Below are positions 1-6,879 of a DNA stretch of 16,801 nt, in pieces (the first letter of the stretch is position 1; each line of letters starts with the position of its first letter). Origin of the DNA: DATEPR01 sp036502345 (GTDB taxonomy: Bacteria; Actinomycetota; Actinomycetes; Mycobacteriales; Pseudonocardiaceae); assembly GCA_036502345.1 (NCBI GenBank), contig DASXYT010000206.1, positions 1-16,801 on the forward strand. Direction: 5' to 3'. The translations under genes were made by a program, and so were the position numbers. The notes under the pieces were generated by a model. The model was not told the origin of the DNA, did not search any database, and saw nothing but the letters and a program-made list of their open reading frames with translations.

Positions 1-645
1 CGGCTCGACCCGGCGCCACTCCTCGTCGCCGACCCGGTAGGTCCGCTCGGCGCCGCTGCGCAGCGGATTGCCTGCCGCGTCGAGGAAACCGGTGTCCACC
101 TCCAGCCGGATCGACGTCCCGACCAGCAGCGGGTAGCCGACCTCCTGGTGACCGATCAGGCCACGCTTGATCCGCGCGGGATCCAGCAGCACCGTGAGCC
201 TGCGCCTGCTCGGGTCCCACAACTCGTGTTCGGTGGGCAGTAGCGCCCCGGGCAGCGCGTCGCCGGCCAGCCGGACGTGTGCGGCCGCGTGGCCCTCGCT
301 CATCGGCGCGGAGAACCACACGTAGTACCGCAACAGGTTCAGGGGCACGTCGGCGGCCGACGGGTAGATCGCCAGCACCTCGGTGGTCGCCGCCGGTGTC
401 GGCCGCTGCCGGACCAGGTCGGCCACGACGGCGCCGTCGACGGTCACGGAGTAGGTCGTGCCGTCGAGGAACGCGAAGCGCGGCACGAAACACAGGTCGG
501 CGCCGTCCCGGACGAGCCGTCCTGCGGTGGCCGGCAGGTCGTCGAGGGCCGCCGCCGGGCGCACCCGCACATCAGCCCCGGCCGGTACGCCGGCCAGTCG
601 GACACAGTCCTGACCGGCGTACCGCGACCACGACACATCACTCAC
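1..645 (-). CDS. Ig-like domain hypothetical protein, partial (C-terminus outside window)
   Basis: An open frame on the minus strand starts at a GTG at 645 and is still open at base 1, so about 215 codons of the N-terminal part are present. The GTG lies 6 bp after the stop of the beta-propeller-like gene, which implies translational coupling; the only purine-rich stretch for ribosome binding is inside the end of that gene. The protein has no signal peptide or membrane helix. It contains segments typical of bacterial Ig-like (Big_5/SbsA-type) folds, including YYVWFSAPM near residue 125 and a later block LDPARIKRGL followed by alternating hydrophobic strands and a DAAGNPL turn. I recall proteins of this type only as uncharacterised; an Ig-like or carbohydrate-associated role is inference. 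The pairing with a propeller protein suggests the two products act together. Confidence 0.7.
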   Translation of the reverse strand, partial: MSDVSWSRYAGQDCVRLAGVPAGADVRVRPAAALDDLPATAGRLVRDGADLCFVPRFAFLDGTTYSVTVDGAVVADLVRQRPTPAATTEVLAIYPSAADVPLNLLRYYVWFSAPMSEGHAAAHVRLAGDALPGALLPTEHELWDPSRRRLTVLLDPARIKRGLIGHQEVGYPLLVGTSIRLEVDTGFLDAAGNPLRSGAERTYRVGDEEWRRVEP

Positions 646-651
646 GGGCGG

Positions 652-1755
652 CTACAGGTCCGCCGTCTTCAGCGAGCGCAGGTGCTGACCGGCGTCGTCG
701 GCCTGCAGGGCCAGCACGTAGCCACCGTTGAGATTGGCCAGCCGGGTCACCCCCTGCAGGTCCTCCTTGTGCCTCGGCACGCCGATCGGCTGGGTGGGCT
801 CGGTCAGCGGCTCCTGCGACTCGATGTCGCTGCAGGCGATCTTGATCAGACCGTGCGAGGTGTTGGCCACCAACAGGTGTTCCTCGCCGTCCTGCACGAA
901 CGACACCATGTCCAGCGGCTGGTTCACGGCGCCCAGTTCGGCGACCGTGCGGCCCACCGTCTTCGTGCCGGGCTGGAGGTCGGTCAGCGGGAAGTGCACC
1001 ACCGGCGTGCAGGTGTAGCTGGCCAGAATGGCATTGCCGCCGTCATAGGGGACGAATGTGCGAATCGGCGCCTCGGTCTCCCATTTGCCGTGCGACACAT
1101 GGAAGATCTCAAGATTGTTGGCTGCGGTGTCGCTGCCGTCGGTGAACGGGAACGGAATTCGCCGCAGCTTCGAGGTGAACTCCTCGTTGGACAGGCCCGC
1201 CACGAACAGCGAACCGGCCACGTAGGCCATGTCGGTGACCGTCGACGTGCGGATCGGCGAGCGCAGGATGCGGATCGTGCGACCTTCGCCGAAGGTCAAC
1301 TCCTCGCCCTCGTCGCCCTGCGGGAGCGTGATGTCGACCCGCTCGTCCTCCGGCGACGGCGCGTCCGTGATGGCCACCGAGGCGAGCGGCACGTTGTCCA
1401 GCGACACGTCCGCGATAGCACCGTCGACACTGTTGATCCGCACCAGAACCGCCTGGCCGGCATCGCCGCGCCCGCGCTGGACCGACAGGTACACGTTGTG
1501 CGATTCGGGATGCACCGCCATGTCCCGGATGGCGATGTCGCTCGCGGCGCAACCGAGGAACGAGCCGACCTTCGCGTCGACTCCTGCCAGGTCGAACGGC
1601 TCGGCGCCGGCTGCCGGGCCGGGGTCGGCGACGTCGACGGCGAACACGGTCGCCGAGACATTGTCGGCCAGGAACAGGATTCCGTCCGGCCCGAACGTGA
1701 TGGGGCCGGCCGACCGGATATCCGCCTTGCCGACCCGCAACCCGTACTCGCCCAT
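652..1755 (-). CDS. Beta-propeller-like hypothetical protein
   Basis: The protein is 367 aa if it starts at the ATG at 1755, which follows a strong GGAGG with 5 bases between; the frame stays open upstream but that extension is compositionally poor. It has repeated units reminiscent of SMP-30/YVTN or WD-like propellers: an N-terminal block with ITFGPDGILFLADN (about 18-31), then AVHPESHNVYLSV, VTDMAYVAGSLFVAGL and MVSFVQDGEEHLLVANTSHG, each a pair of hydrophobic strands joined by a turn. No signal peptide or TM segment is visible, so it is probably cytosolic or exported by a route not seen here. It is the first gene of a two-gene unit with the Ig-like gene, 6 bp away. No catalytic residues could be assigned. 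A lactonase-type or scaffold role is possible but not supported directly. Confidence 0.7.
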   Translation of the reverse strand: MGEYGLRVGKADIRSAGPITFGPDGILFLADNVSATVFAVDVADPGPAAGAEPFDLAGVDAKVGSFLGCAASDIAIRDMAVHPESHNVYLSVQRGRGDAGQAVLVRINSVDGAIADVSLDNVPLASVAITDAPSPEDERVDITLPQGDEGEELTFGEGRTIRILRSPIRTSTVTDMAYVAGSLFVAGLSNEEFTSKLRRIPFPFTDGSDTAANNLEIFHVSHGKWETEAPIRTFVPYDGGNAILASYTCTPVVHFPLTDLQPGTKTVGRTVAELGAVNQPLDMVSFVQDGEEHLLVANTSHGLIKIACSDIESQEPLTEPTQPIGVPRHKEDLQGVTRLANLNGGYVLALQADDAGQHLRSLKTADL

Positions 1756-1793
1756 GCGATCGCCTCCTGATGCCCGAACACAAATGGTTTCGG

Positions 1794-1823
1794 ACCCATC
1801 ATGCCCTCGTCGACGAGATGGGT
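1794..1823 (-). terminator. Inverted repeat after the DUF574 gene, possible terminator
   Basis: ACCCATC (1794-1800) pairs with GATGGGT (1817-1823). The 16-base loop itself contains most of a perfect 12-base palindrome, CTCGTCGACGAG. The structure begins 3 bp after the methyltransferase stop and lies before the propeller gene. There is no U-tract, as is common in actinomycetes, so it could instead be an attenuator or a protein-binding site. Confidence 0.35.
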
Positions 1824-1825
1824 GC

Positions 1826-2644
1826 TCAGGGCTTGCGAGCGACTGCGCCGTAACCGAGTTCGTCGGCGTGCCCGCTGCCGCCACCCGGCGGCGGCGGTTC
1901 CTGGTCGGAGGGGTGCCATTCGGCCAATGGGCTGACGCCCGGCGGAACCAGGTCCCACCCGGTCAGCAGCGCACCGAACTCGGCAGCCGAGCGAGGAATC
2001 AACGGCGTGCTGCCGTTGCGGTAGAGAGCGGCGAAGCCCTCCATCTCGGCAGGGTGCCGGTCCGCCGTGACGGAGGACACGATGATGTGGCTGCCCGACG
2101 CGACGGCGTTCCGGTAGCGGCCGATCAGCCCGACCGGGTTCTGGTCATCGGGGATGAAGTGGACGAGTGCCAGCATCAGGATCGCGATCGGCTGGTCGAA
2201 GTCGAGCAGTGCGCGGGTGGGGGCCGCGGTCAGAATCTCCTCAGGAGAGCGGGCGTCCGCGCGCACGACGGTGGCGTTCGGGTTGTCCTGCAGGATCATC
2301 TCGCTGTGCGCGACGGCGACGGCCTCGTTGTCCACGTAGACGACCCGGGCGTCCGGCGCGGCGGCCTGCGCGATCTCGTGCGTGTGGCCGACCGTGGGGA
2401 TGCCGGAGCCGATGTCCAGGAACTGCCGGACACCCTGGTCGACGCAGTAGCGAACGGCTCTGCGCAGGAACAGGCGATTGAGCCAGGACAGCGCCCGCAC
2501 GTCCGGCATGACCGCGATCGCCTTCTTGGCGAACTCCCGGTCGATGGCGAAGTTGTGCGCGCCGCCGAGGTAGTAGTCGTAGATGCGGGCCACGTTCGGG
2601 CTCGACAGGTCGACGTCCTCGGGTACCCAGTCGTCGTTCGCCAC
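1826..2644 (-). CDS. DUF574 family SAM-dependent methyltransferase
   Basis: This 272-aa protein belongs to the actinomycete-specific S-adenosylmethionine-dependent methyltransferase family DUF574 (Methyltransf_19). The hallmark N-terminal motif SPNVARIYDYYLGGAHNF is at residues 15-32. The SAM-binding glycine motif FLDIGSGIPT is at 75-84 and the acidic loop VVYVDNE at 101-107. The start is the GTG at 2644, preceded by GAGGA with a 6-base spacing, and the resulting length fits the family. Members are numerous in actinomycete genomes and their substrates are mostly unknown. The C-terminal tail (about 248-272) is rich in Pro and Gly and probably disordered. The gene is divergent from the MerR gene, with a plausible -10 (TAGACT, 2684-2679). 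Regulation by that MerR protein is inference. Confidence 0.93.
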   Translation of the reverse strand: MANDDWVPEDVDLSSPNVARIYDYYLGGAHNFAIDREFAKKAIAVMPDVRALSWLNRLFLRRAVRYCVDQGVRQFLDIGSGIPTVGHTHEIAQAAAPDARVVYVDNEAVAVAHSEMILQDNPNATVVRADARSPEEILTAAPTRALLDFDQPIAILMLALVHFIPDDQNPVGLIGRYRNAVASGSHIIVSSVTADRHPAEMEGFAALYRNGSTPLIPRSAAEFGALLTGWDLVPPGVSPLAEWHPSDQEPPPPGGGSGHADELGYGAVARKP

Positions 2645-2706
2645 GTCACATCCTCGCGGTCGTCCGATGTTCCGGCGGAGTCTAGCGGCGTGATCACAGC
2701 GCGCAC

Positions 2707-2737
2707 TTGAGCATGCCCCGGGGGAACGTTCTAGCGT
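2707..2737 (+). promoter_or_regulatory. MerR-type promoter (long 19-bp spacer) for the MerR gene
   Basis: TTGAGC (2707-2712) and TAGCGT (2732-2737) are separated by 19 bp, the overlong spacing typical of promoters that MerR proteins activate by distorting DNA. The spacer holds CCCCGGGG and the palindrome GAACGTTC. An imperfect inverted repeat flanks it: TTGAGCATGC at 2707 and GCGTGCTCCA ending at 2743. The expected transcript start lies at about 2744, next to the GTG at 2745, which suggests a leaderless autoregulated mRNA. Confidence 0.45.
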
Positions 2738-2744
2738 GCTCCAC

Positions 2745-3632
2745 GTGGCCGAGAACGAGACGAACGAGCTGCTCACGGTCGGTCTGCTCGCCGTGCGCAG
2801 TGGGCTGACGGCCAAGGCGCTGCGGCACTACGACCGGATCGGCCTGCTGCGCCCGGTGAGTGTCGACGAGGACACCGGGTACCGGCGCTACCACCCGGAC
2901 CAGATACCGCAGGCCCGCCTGGTGTCGCTGCTGCGCTCGGTCGAGCTGCCGCTGGACCAGGTCGCCGAGGGCATCGCGGCCTGGCGGGTCGGTGACACCG
3001 AGACACTGGACGCGCTGCTGCACCAGCAGCGGCGGTTGCTGGACGCCAGGATCACCCGGCTGCGCGGTGCGCTGCACCGGCTGGACCACCTGATCATCGA
3101 AGGGATCGACACGATCATGACCGACCAGGACACCGCCAAGGTCACGACCAGCAGTCCGCCGGGCACCGGCACGGTGACCGACGAACGGACGCTGGCCGCG
3201 CAACTGTTCAACGAGACGTGGCGGCTGCTGGAGAAGGAGAACCGAACTCGGGACGACGACGACCGGATGATCCACACCGCGCACGCGTCCCGCTACCACT
3301 GGGGCCAGGGGCCGACCGCCACACCGGCCAACATGGCCAGGGGTGAATGGCAGGTCTCCCGGGTCTACGCGGTGCTCGGCCGGGCCGAGCCCGCCATCCA
3401 CCACGCCCGGCGCGTGGTCGACATCTGCACCGAGAACGGCATCGGCGACTGGGATCTCGCGTTCAGCTACGAGGCCTTGGCCAGGGCGTATGCCGTCGCG
3501 GGCGATGCCGAGGCGGCGCGGAACTGGACCGACAAGGCACTGGCTGCCGCCGAGTTGATCACCGGCGACGTGGACCGCGATCTGGTGCTGGCCGACCTGG
3601 AAACTATTCCCGGGCAGTCCAGATACTGGTGA
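2745..3632 (+). CDS. MerR family regulator fused to a helical TPR-like C-terminal domain
   Basis: The N-terminal domain (about 9-75) is a MerR winged helix with the signature of this family: TVGLLAVRSGLTAKALRHYD followed by GLLRP and TGYRRY. A coiled-coil stretch (about 95-120) follows, as in MerR dimers. After a low-complexity linker (about 126-147), residues 148-290 form a helical region with paired-helix TPR-like segments (WQVSRVYAVLGRAEPAIHHAR, then SYEALARAYAVAGDAEAARNW). I recall this C-terminal half as a separate small protein in actinomycetes, so this looks like a fusion; that is from memory. A ligand-sensing role is inference. GTG 2745 is preferred because of the -10 position; GTG 2736, in the same frame, is an alternative adding three residues. 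The length is about 295 aa. Confidence 0.88.
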   Translation: MAENETNELLTVGLLAVRSGLTAKALRHYDRIGLLRPVSVDEDTGYRRYHPDQIPQARLVSLLRSVELPLDQVAEGIAAWRVGDTETLDALLHQQRRLLDARITRLRGALHRLDHLIIEGIDTIMTDQDTAKVTTSSPPGTGTVTDERTLAAQLFNETWRLLEKENRTRDDDDRMIHTAHASRYHWGQGPTATPANMARGEWQVSRVYAVLGRAEPAIHHARRVVDICTENGIGDWDLAFSYEALARAYAVAGDAEAARNWTDKALAAAELITGDVDRDLVLADLETIPGQSRYW

Positions 3633-3709
3633 CCCGCTGTTGATCTCTGGAATGCGGCTACGGTGATTCGTAGAGCGGCAAACACTGCGTGAGAGCATTC
3701 GGAGGCATC

Positions 3710-4504
3710 GTGAGCACCGACCAATTCACCGAGCAGTGGCAGGACTGGAAGCGCAACCGGGAGCAGGACCTCGCCGAGCCGTACGGCTGGCTGGCGCTGG
3801 TCTCGCTGGACTGGCTGACCGACCAGCCGACGCAGTACCCGGGGCTGCCCGGCCTGTGGTGGCAGGACAGCGAAGCCGCGTTCGTGGACCCGCAGGGCGC
3901 GGACATCACCCATGAAGGTGAACCGGTCACCGGTGTGCACCGCTTCGAGCTGATCAACAGCGGTCCGGGCACCCGCGTGGTGGCCGGTGACCTGGAGGTC
4001 GAGGTGGCGAGGCGGTCCGGCTACCTGATCCGGGTGCACGACCCGAAAGCCCCTGTGCTGCAGGAGTTCCATGGTGTGCCGGCGTACGAGCCGGACCCGG
4101 CGTGGGTGCTCCGTGGCACGTTCGAGCCGTTCGACGAGCCGCAGGCCACCACGGTCGGCGCTGTCGTGCCCGGCCTGAACCACGTCTACCAGGCACCCGG
4201 GATCGTGCGCTTCGACCATGCCGGCAAGTCGCACACTCTCACGGCGTTCAACGGCAAAGCCGCAGGTGGGCTGAACATCCTGTTCACCGACGCGACCAGC
4301 GGCGTCACGACATATCCGGCGAACCGGTCGATCGGCGTCGCCGAGATCGCCGACGACGGCTCGGTCGTGCTCGACTTCAACCGTGCGGTGAACCTGCCGT
4401 GCGCCTTCACCGACTACGCGACGTGCCCGCTGCCGCCGGCCGGCAACAACCTGCCGTTCGCTGTCGAGGCTGGTGAGCGGCTGCCCTACGAGCGGGAGCA
4501 CTGA
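3710..4504 (+). CDS. DUF1684 domain-containing protein
   Basis: This 264-aa protein has the DUF1684 pattern: an N-terminal EQWQDWKRNRE helix, the PYGWLALVSLDWL block (about 25-37), and the diagnostic C-terminal region (about 221-264) with LDFNRAVNLPCAFTDYATCP, then LPPAGNNLPF and a final EAGE. The last segment contains the two conserved cysteines. The start is GTG 3710, with GGAGG at 3701-3705; an upstream ATG at 3689 would add only seven residues and has no such site. No signal peptide is visible. The biochemical function of the family is unknown to me. The MDMPI-fold gene follows 23 bp later on the same strand, but that gene seems to have its own promoter. Confidence 0.92.
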   Translation: MSTDQFTEQWQDWKRNREQDLAEPYGWLALVSLDWLTDQPTQYPGLPGLWWQDSEAAFVDPQGADITHEGEPVTGVHRFELINSGPGTRVVAGDLEVEVARRSGYLIRVHDPKAPVLQEFHGVPAYEPDPAWVLRGTFEPFDEPQATTVGAVVPGLNHVYQAPGIVRFDHAGKSHTLTAFNGKAAGGLNILFTDATSGVTTYPANRSIGVAEIADDGSVVLDFNRAVNLPCAFTDYATCPLPPAGNNLPFAVEAGERLPYEREH

Positions 4505-4514
4505 CGCGAGGACG

Positions 4515-4520
4515 TAATCT
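4515..4520 (+). promoter_or_regulatory. -10 element of a probable leaderless promoter
   Basis: TAATCT is followed by 7 bases and then the ATG at 4528. There is no Shine-Dalgarno sequence between them, which is the geometry expected when transcription starts at the A of the start codon. No convincing -35 is visible. Confidence 0.5.
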
Positions 4521-4527
4521 TGGTTCC

Positions 4528-5289
4528 ATGGTCGACATTGCCGATTGGATCCGGGCGCTACGTGGCTCGCAGGACAGGTTCGCCTCGCTCGTCGCACCGC
4601 TGGAGGGCGACGCGGTGACCGGCCCGTCGTACGCGAGCGAATGGACGATTGCCCAGGTGGCGTCCCACCTGGGCAGTCAAGCCGTGATCTTCGCGAAGTT
4701 CCTGGACGCCGGCATGTCCGGTGGGGACGCTCCCGGCTTGGAGGACTTCAAGCCGATCTGGGCGGAATGGGACAACAAGACGCCGCAGGCGCAGGTAACC
4801 GACAGCGTGCGGGCGAACGAGGAACTGACGGCCCGCATCGAGGGCCTGTCCGACGAGGAGCGAGCCAAGTTCCGGCTGTCGCTGTTCGGCACGGACCTGG
4901 ACCTGGTCGGGCTGGCCGGAATGCGCTTGGGCGAGCACGCCATGCACACCTGGGACATCGCCGTGGCGGTGGACCCCGGCGCGACTCTGGACGCCGACGC
5001 GGTGGACCTGCTGGTGGACGCGCTGCCCACGATGGCGGCGAGGATCGGCAAGCCGGCCGAGAACGGGCAGCCCGTAGCGGTGGAAACCACGACGCCGCAA
5101 CGGAATTTCGTGCTGACCACCGGCCCGGAGGTAACGCTCACGGACGGCGCTGGAGCCGAACCGGCCGAGTTGAACCTGCCGGCAGAGGCGTTCGTCAGGC
5201 TCGTCTACGGCCGCATGGACCCGGACCACACCCCGATCAAGCAAGCGCCGGTACTGGACCAGTTGCGCAAGGTCTTCTCCGGCTTCTAG
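4528..5289 (+). CDS. Maleylpyruvate isomerase (MDMPI) family mycothiol-dependent protein
   Basis: The protein is 253 aa, the family's usual size. The N-terminal DinB-like helical MDMPI domain (about 5-145) opens with WTIAQVASHLG, where His47 is a candidate metal ligand. Its end carries GEHAMHTWDIA, where Glu136 and His140 give the E-x3-H pair that completes the divalent-metal site in this fold. The C-terminal part (about 150-253) is the alpha/beta SCP2-like domain (with FVLTTGPEVTL and LNLPAEAFVRLVYGRM). Related enzymes use mycothiol as cofactor in isomerisation or thiol transfer; the substrate here cannot be told. The ATG at 4528 has no Shine-Dalgarno and seems leaderless. The gene is convergent with a small minus-strand gene whose stop lies one base away. 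Confidence 0.9.
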   Translation: MVDIADWIRALRGSQDRFASLVAPLEGDAVTGPSYASEWTIAQVASHLGSQAVIFAKFLDAGMSGGDAPGLEDFKPIWAEWDNKTPQAQVTDSVRANEELTARIEGLSDEERAKFRLSLFGTDLDLVGLAGMRLGEHAMHTWDIAVAVDPGATLDADAVDLLVDALPTMAARIGKPAENGQPVAVETTTPQRNFVLTTGPEVTLTDGAGAEPAELNLPAEAFVRLVYGRMDPDHTPIKQAPVLDQLRKVFSGF

Positions 5290-5290
5290 A

Positions 5291-5500
5291 TCAGCCCGCT
5301 GGCGAAGGCGACCCGGCCGGCGAAGGCGAGACGAAGATCAGCCGGTCCTCCCCCAGCATCCCGATCCCAAGCGCCGCAACCGTAAGAAATGGCGGATCGG
5401 GGTGCTGGGGAAGCCCGAACAAAAGAACGAGACGGGCAAGGATCAGCGCGAACAGCGAGCTGAACTTGGCCGCCCTCAAGACCCGCCGAGCGATGATCAA
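5291..5500 (-). CDS. Possible small membrane protein with SPSPAG repeat
   Basis: This frame encodes 69 aa from a TTG at 5500. It has a basic N-terminus, two hydrophobic segments (about 13-30 FSSLFALILARLVLLFGL and 38-57), a short HPDPP loop between them, and a tail with two SPSPAG units. The hydrophobic pattern and mostly GC-ending codons favour a real gene over the overlapping minus-strand alternative frame. The TTG overlaps the TGA (5499-5497) that would have ended the ankyrin gene in its ancestral frame, so translational coupling is plausible. No strong ribosome-binding site is visible. Its stop is one base from the stop of the convergent MDMPI gene. I do not recognise a named family; it may be non-coding. 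Confidence 0.45.
   Translation of the reverse strand: MIIARRVLRAAKFSSLFALILARLVLLFGLPQHPDPPFLTVAALGIGMLGEDRLIFVSPSPAGSPSPAG
5294..5329 (-). repeat. Two tandem 18-bp units encoding SPSPAG
   Basis: Two near-identical 18-bp units (5312-5329 and 5294-5311) each encode SPSPAG at the C-terminus of the small membrane protein. They probably arose by slippage and form a short flexible tail. Confidence 0.6.
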
Positions 5501-5522
5501 CCAGCGTCAGTCCCACGTTCAC

Positions 5523-6197
5523 TCAACCAGGTGACCAGGAGTTCCCGTCGGGTTGGCATGCTGCCAGCCACACGGCAGCAGACTGGTCGCTGTAGCCGGG
5601 CCGACCATTGATGTCCGCCCCTCGCCCGAGCAAGTACTCAGCCACCCGGCGCTGCCCACCGTGACACGCCTGCCAGAACGCCTCGGTGAGGGCGTCCGGG
5701 TCGTCACTGCACAACTCCTGGACCCGACCCAGCATGCCCAGCGCCGCCGCATGCCACAGCTTGGTCACCACAGCACCATGCGCCACCAACAGCCGCGCGA
5801 CATGCCAGCACCCGTAGCCCACCGCGTTGTCCAGCGGCGACCCGATCGACCCGCCCGGCGCCTCGACGTCGGCACCGGCCGCGACCAGCACCTCGGCCAC
5901 GTCGGCGTCGTCGCTGCTGGTCGCCCAGTGCAGCGGAGTCTCCGGTGTCGGGCCACCTGTGGTGCGCACGTTCGGGTCGGCACCGGCGGCCAGCAGTAGC
6001 CCGACCACCTCGGGGCCGTTCGGGAAGTACCCGGGCCAGTCGGTGGCCAGGTGCAGGGCGGTCAGCGTGCCCTTGCGCCTGCTGATCCGGACCGACGCCA
6101 GGTCGGGTCGCTCCGCCAACAGGCTGCTCAGCGCGTCGAGATCACCCGAACGAACCGCCCCGAGCAGGGTCAACGCTGGTGCATCACCGATCGCCAT
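5523..6197 (-). CDS. Ankyrin-repeat protein, C-terminus probably frameshifted
   Basis: The protein starts at ATG 6197 and is about 224 aa as read. It has four to five ankyrin-type units with typical helix-turn-helix and loop: ALHLATDWP with VVGLLLAAGADPNVRT, TPLHWATSSDDADVAEVLVA, then SPLDNAVGYGCWHVARLLVAHGA and GGQRRVAEYLLGRGADIN. Such proteins are protein-protein interaction scaffolds, probably cytosolic here. After GYSDQ the reading frame gives an unconvincing tail. The adjacent frame reads VAGSMPTRRELLVTWLSER and stops at 5497-5499, which is how ankyrin proteins of this type usually end. A one- or two-base indel near 5570-5590 is therefore likely, either a real mutation or a sequence error. 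No Shine-Dalgarno precedes the ATG. Confidence 0.8.
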   Translation of the reverse strand: MAIGDAPALTLLGAVRSGDLDALSSLLAERPDLASVRISRRKGTLTALHLATDWPGYFPNGPEVVGLLLAAGADPNVRTTGGPTPETPLHWATSSDDADVAEVLVAAGADVEAPGGSIGSPLDNAVGYGCWHVARLLVAHGAVVTKLWHAAALGMLGRVQELCSDDPDALTEAFWQACHGGQRRVAEYLLGRGADINGRPGYSDQSAAVWLAACQPDGNSWSPG

Positions 6198-6300
6198 GGT
6201 CACAGGGTGGATTGTGCCGGGTTGATACGCCCCGCGGCGGGGTATCCGACTCAACACATCGGTGGGTACGCCGGTGGACGCGGATGAGCGGAGACGGGCA

Positions 6301-6813
6301 ATGACTGTCAATCCGGCACAACGGGGCACCCGGCTCAACGCCGGCAGGCTGTGGGCCGGCGGCGGCGCGACAGCGGTGGTGGCCGCACTCGCCGCGCTCG
6401 TCGGCATCCTGATCGCCAGAGGGTTGGCGCACGTCGCGATTCTCGCGCCGAAGGGCGCGGGCACCTGGGGCAGCGCGAGCAGCACGGTGTACGTGATCCT
6501 GTCCGCTGTCGCCGCGCTGATCGCGACGGGGCTGCTGCACTTCCTGCTGCAAACCACACCGAGGGCCACCCAGTTCTTCGGGTGGATCATGGGGTTGCTG
6601 ATCGTCGTCGCGATGGTGATCCCGCTGAGCCTGGTGACCGACACCGACGACAAGGTCGCCACCGCGCTGCTGAACCTGTTGATCGGCCTTGCCATCACGA
6701 TCCCGCTGCACAATGTCGCGCTCATGGTCCGGCAGCGTGGCGTCGTCGAGACGGACTACGTGGAGCCGCAGGCTCAGCCGCCAATGCCTCCAACACAGCG
6801 TTGGAACGGCTGA
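6301..6813 (+). CDS. DUF6069 family four-helix membrane protein
   Basis: This 170-aa protein starts at ATG 6301 with GGAG 7 bases upstream. Four transmembrane segments are visible: about 15-40 (WAGGGATAVVAALAALVGIL), 57-83 (VYVILSAVAALIATGLLHFL), 92-113 (FFGWIMGLLIVVAMVIPLSL) and 121-142. Short basic or polar loops separate them and a Pro/Gln-rich tail ends the protein. The N-terminal W-A-G-G block and the overall layout match the DUF6069 family of actinomycete membrane proteins as I recall it. The function is unknown. The gene is divergent from the ankyrin gene (103 bp apart) and convergent with the macro-domain gene. Confidence 0.8.
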   Translation: MTVNPAQRGTRLNAGRLWAGGGATAVVAALAALVGILIARGLAHVAILAPKGAGTWGSASSTVYVILSAVAALIATGLLHFLLQTTPRATQFFGWIMGLLIVVAMVIPLSLVTDTDDKVATALLNLLIGLAITIPLHNVALMVRQRGVVETDYVEPQAQPPMPPTQRWNG

Positions 6814-6821
6814 GAAACCCC

Positions 6822-6863
6822 GGTCCGGTCGTCTGGCTCCTCGCCTTGCCCGGCGGCCGGACC
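6822..6863. terminator. Inverted repeat between convergent genes, possible bidirectional terminator
   Basis: GGTCCGG (6822-6828) pairs with CCGGACC (6857-6863) around a 28-base loop. It sits in the 66-bp gap between the convergent DUF6069 and macro-domain genes. There is no U-tract and the loop is long, so support is moderate. Confidence 0.35.
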
Positions 6864-6879
6864 TGCGGGTCGCACCGCG

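Noticed and set aside
277..1770. Long plus-strand open frame of 497 codons, and similar long plus-strand frames at 1229-2710
   Set aside because: They are antisense shadows of the minus-strand propeller and methyltransferase genes. Their proteins are rich in Arg, His and Val without family motifs, while the minus-strand frames have clear domains and ribosome-binding sites.
6788..6805. CCAAC-N5-GTTGG hairpin at the end of the DUF6069 gene as a terminator
   Set aside because: It has a short stem, lies inside the coding sequence before the stop, and has no U-tract.
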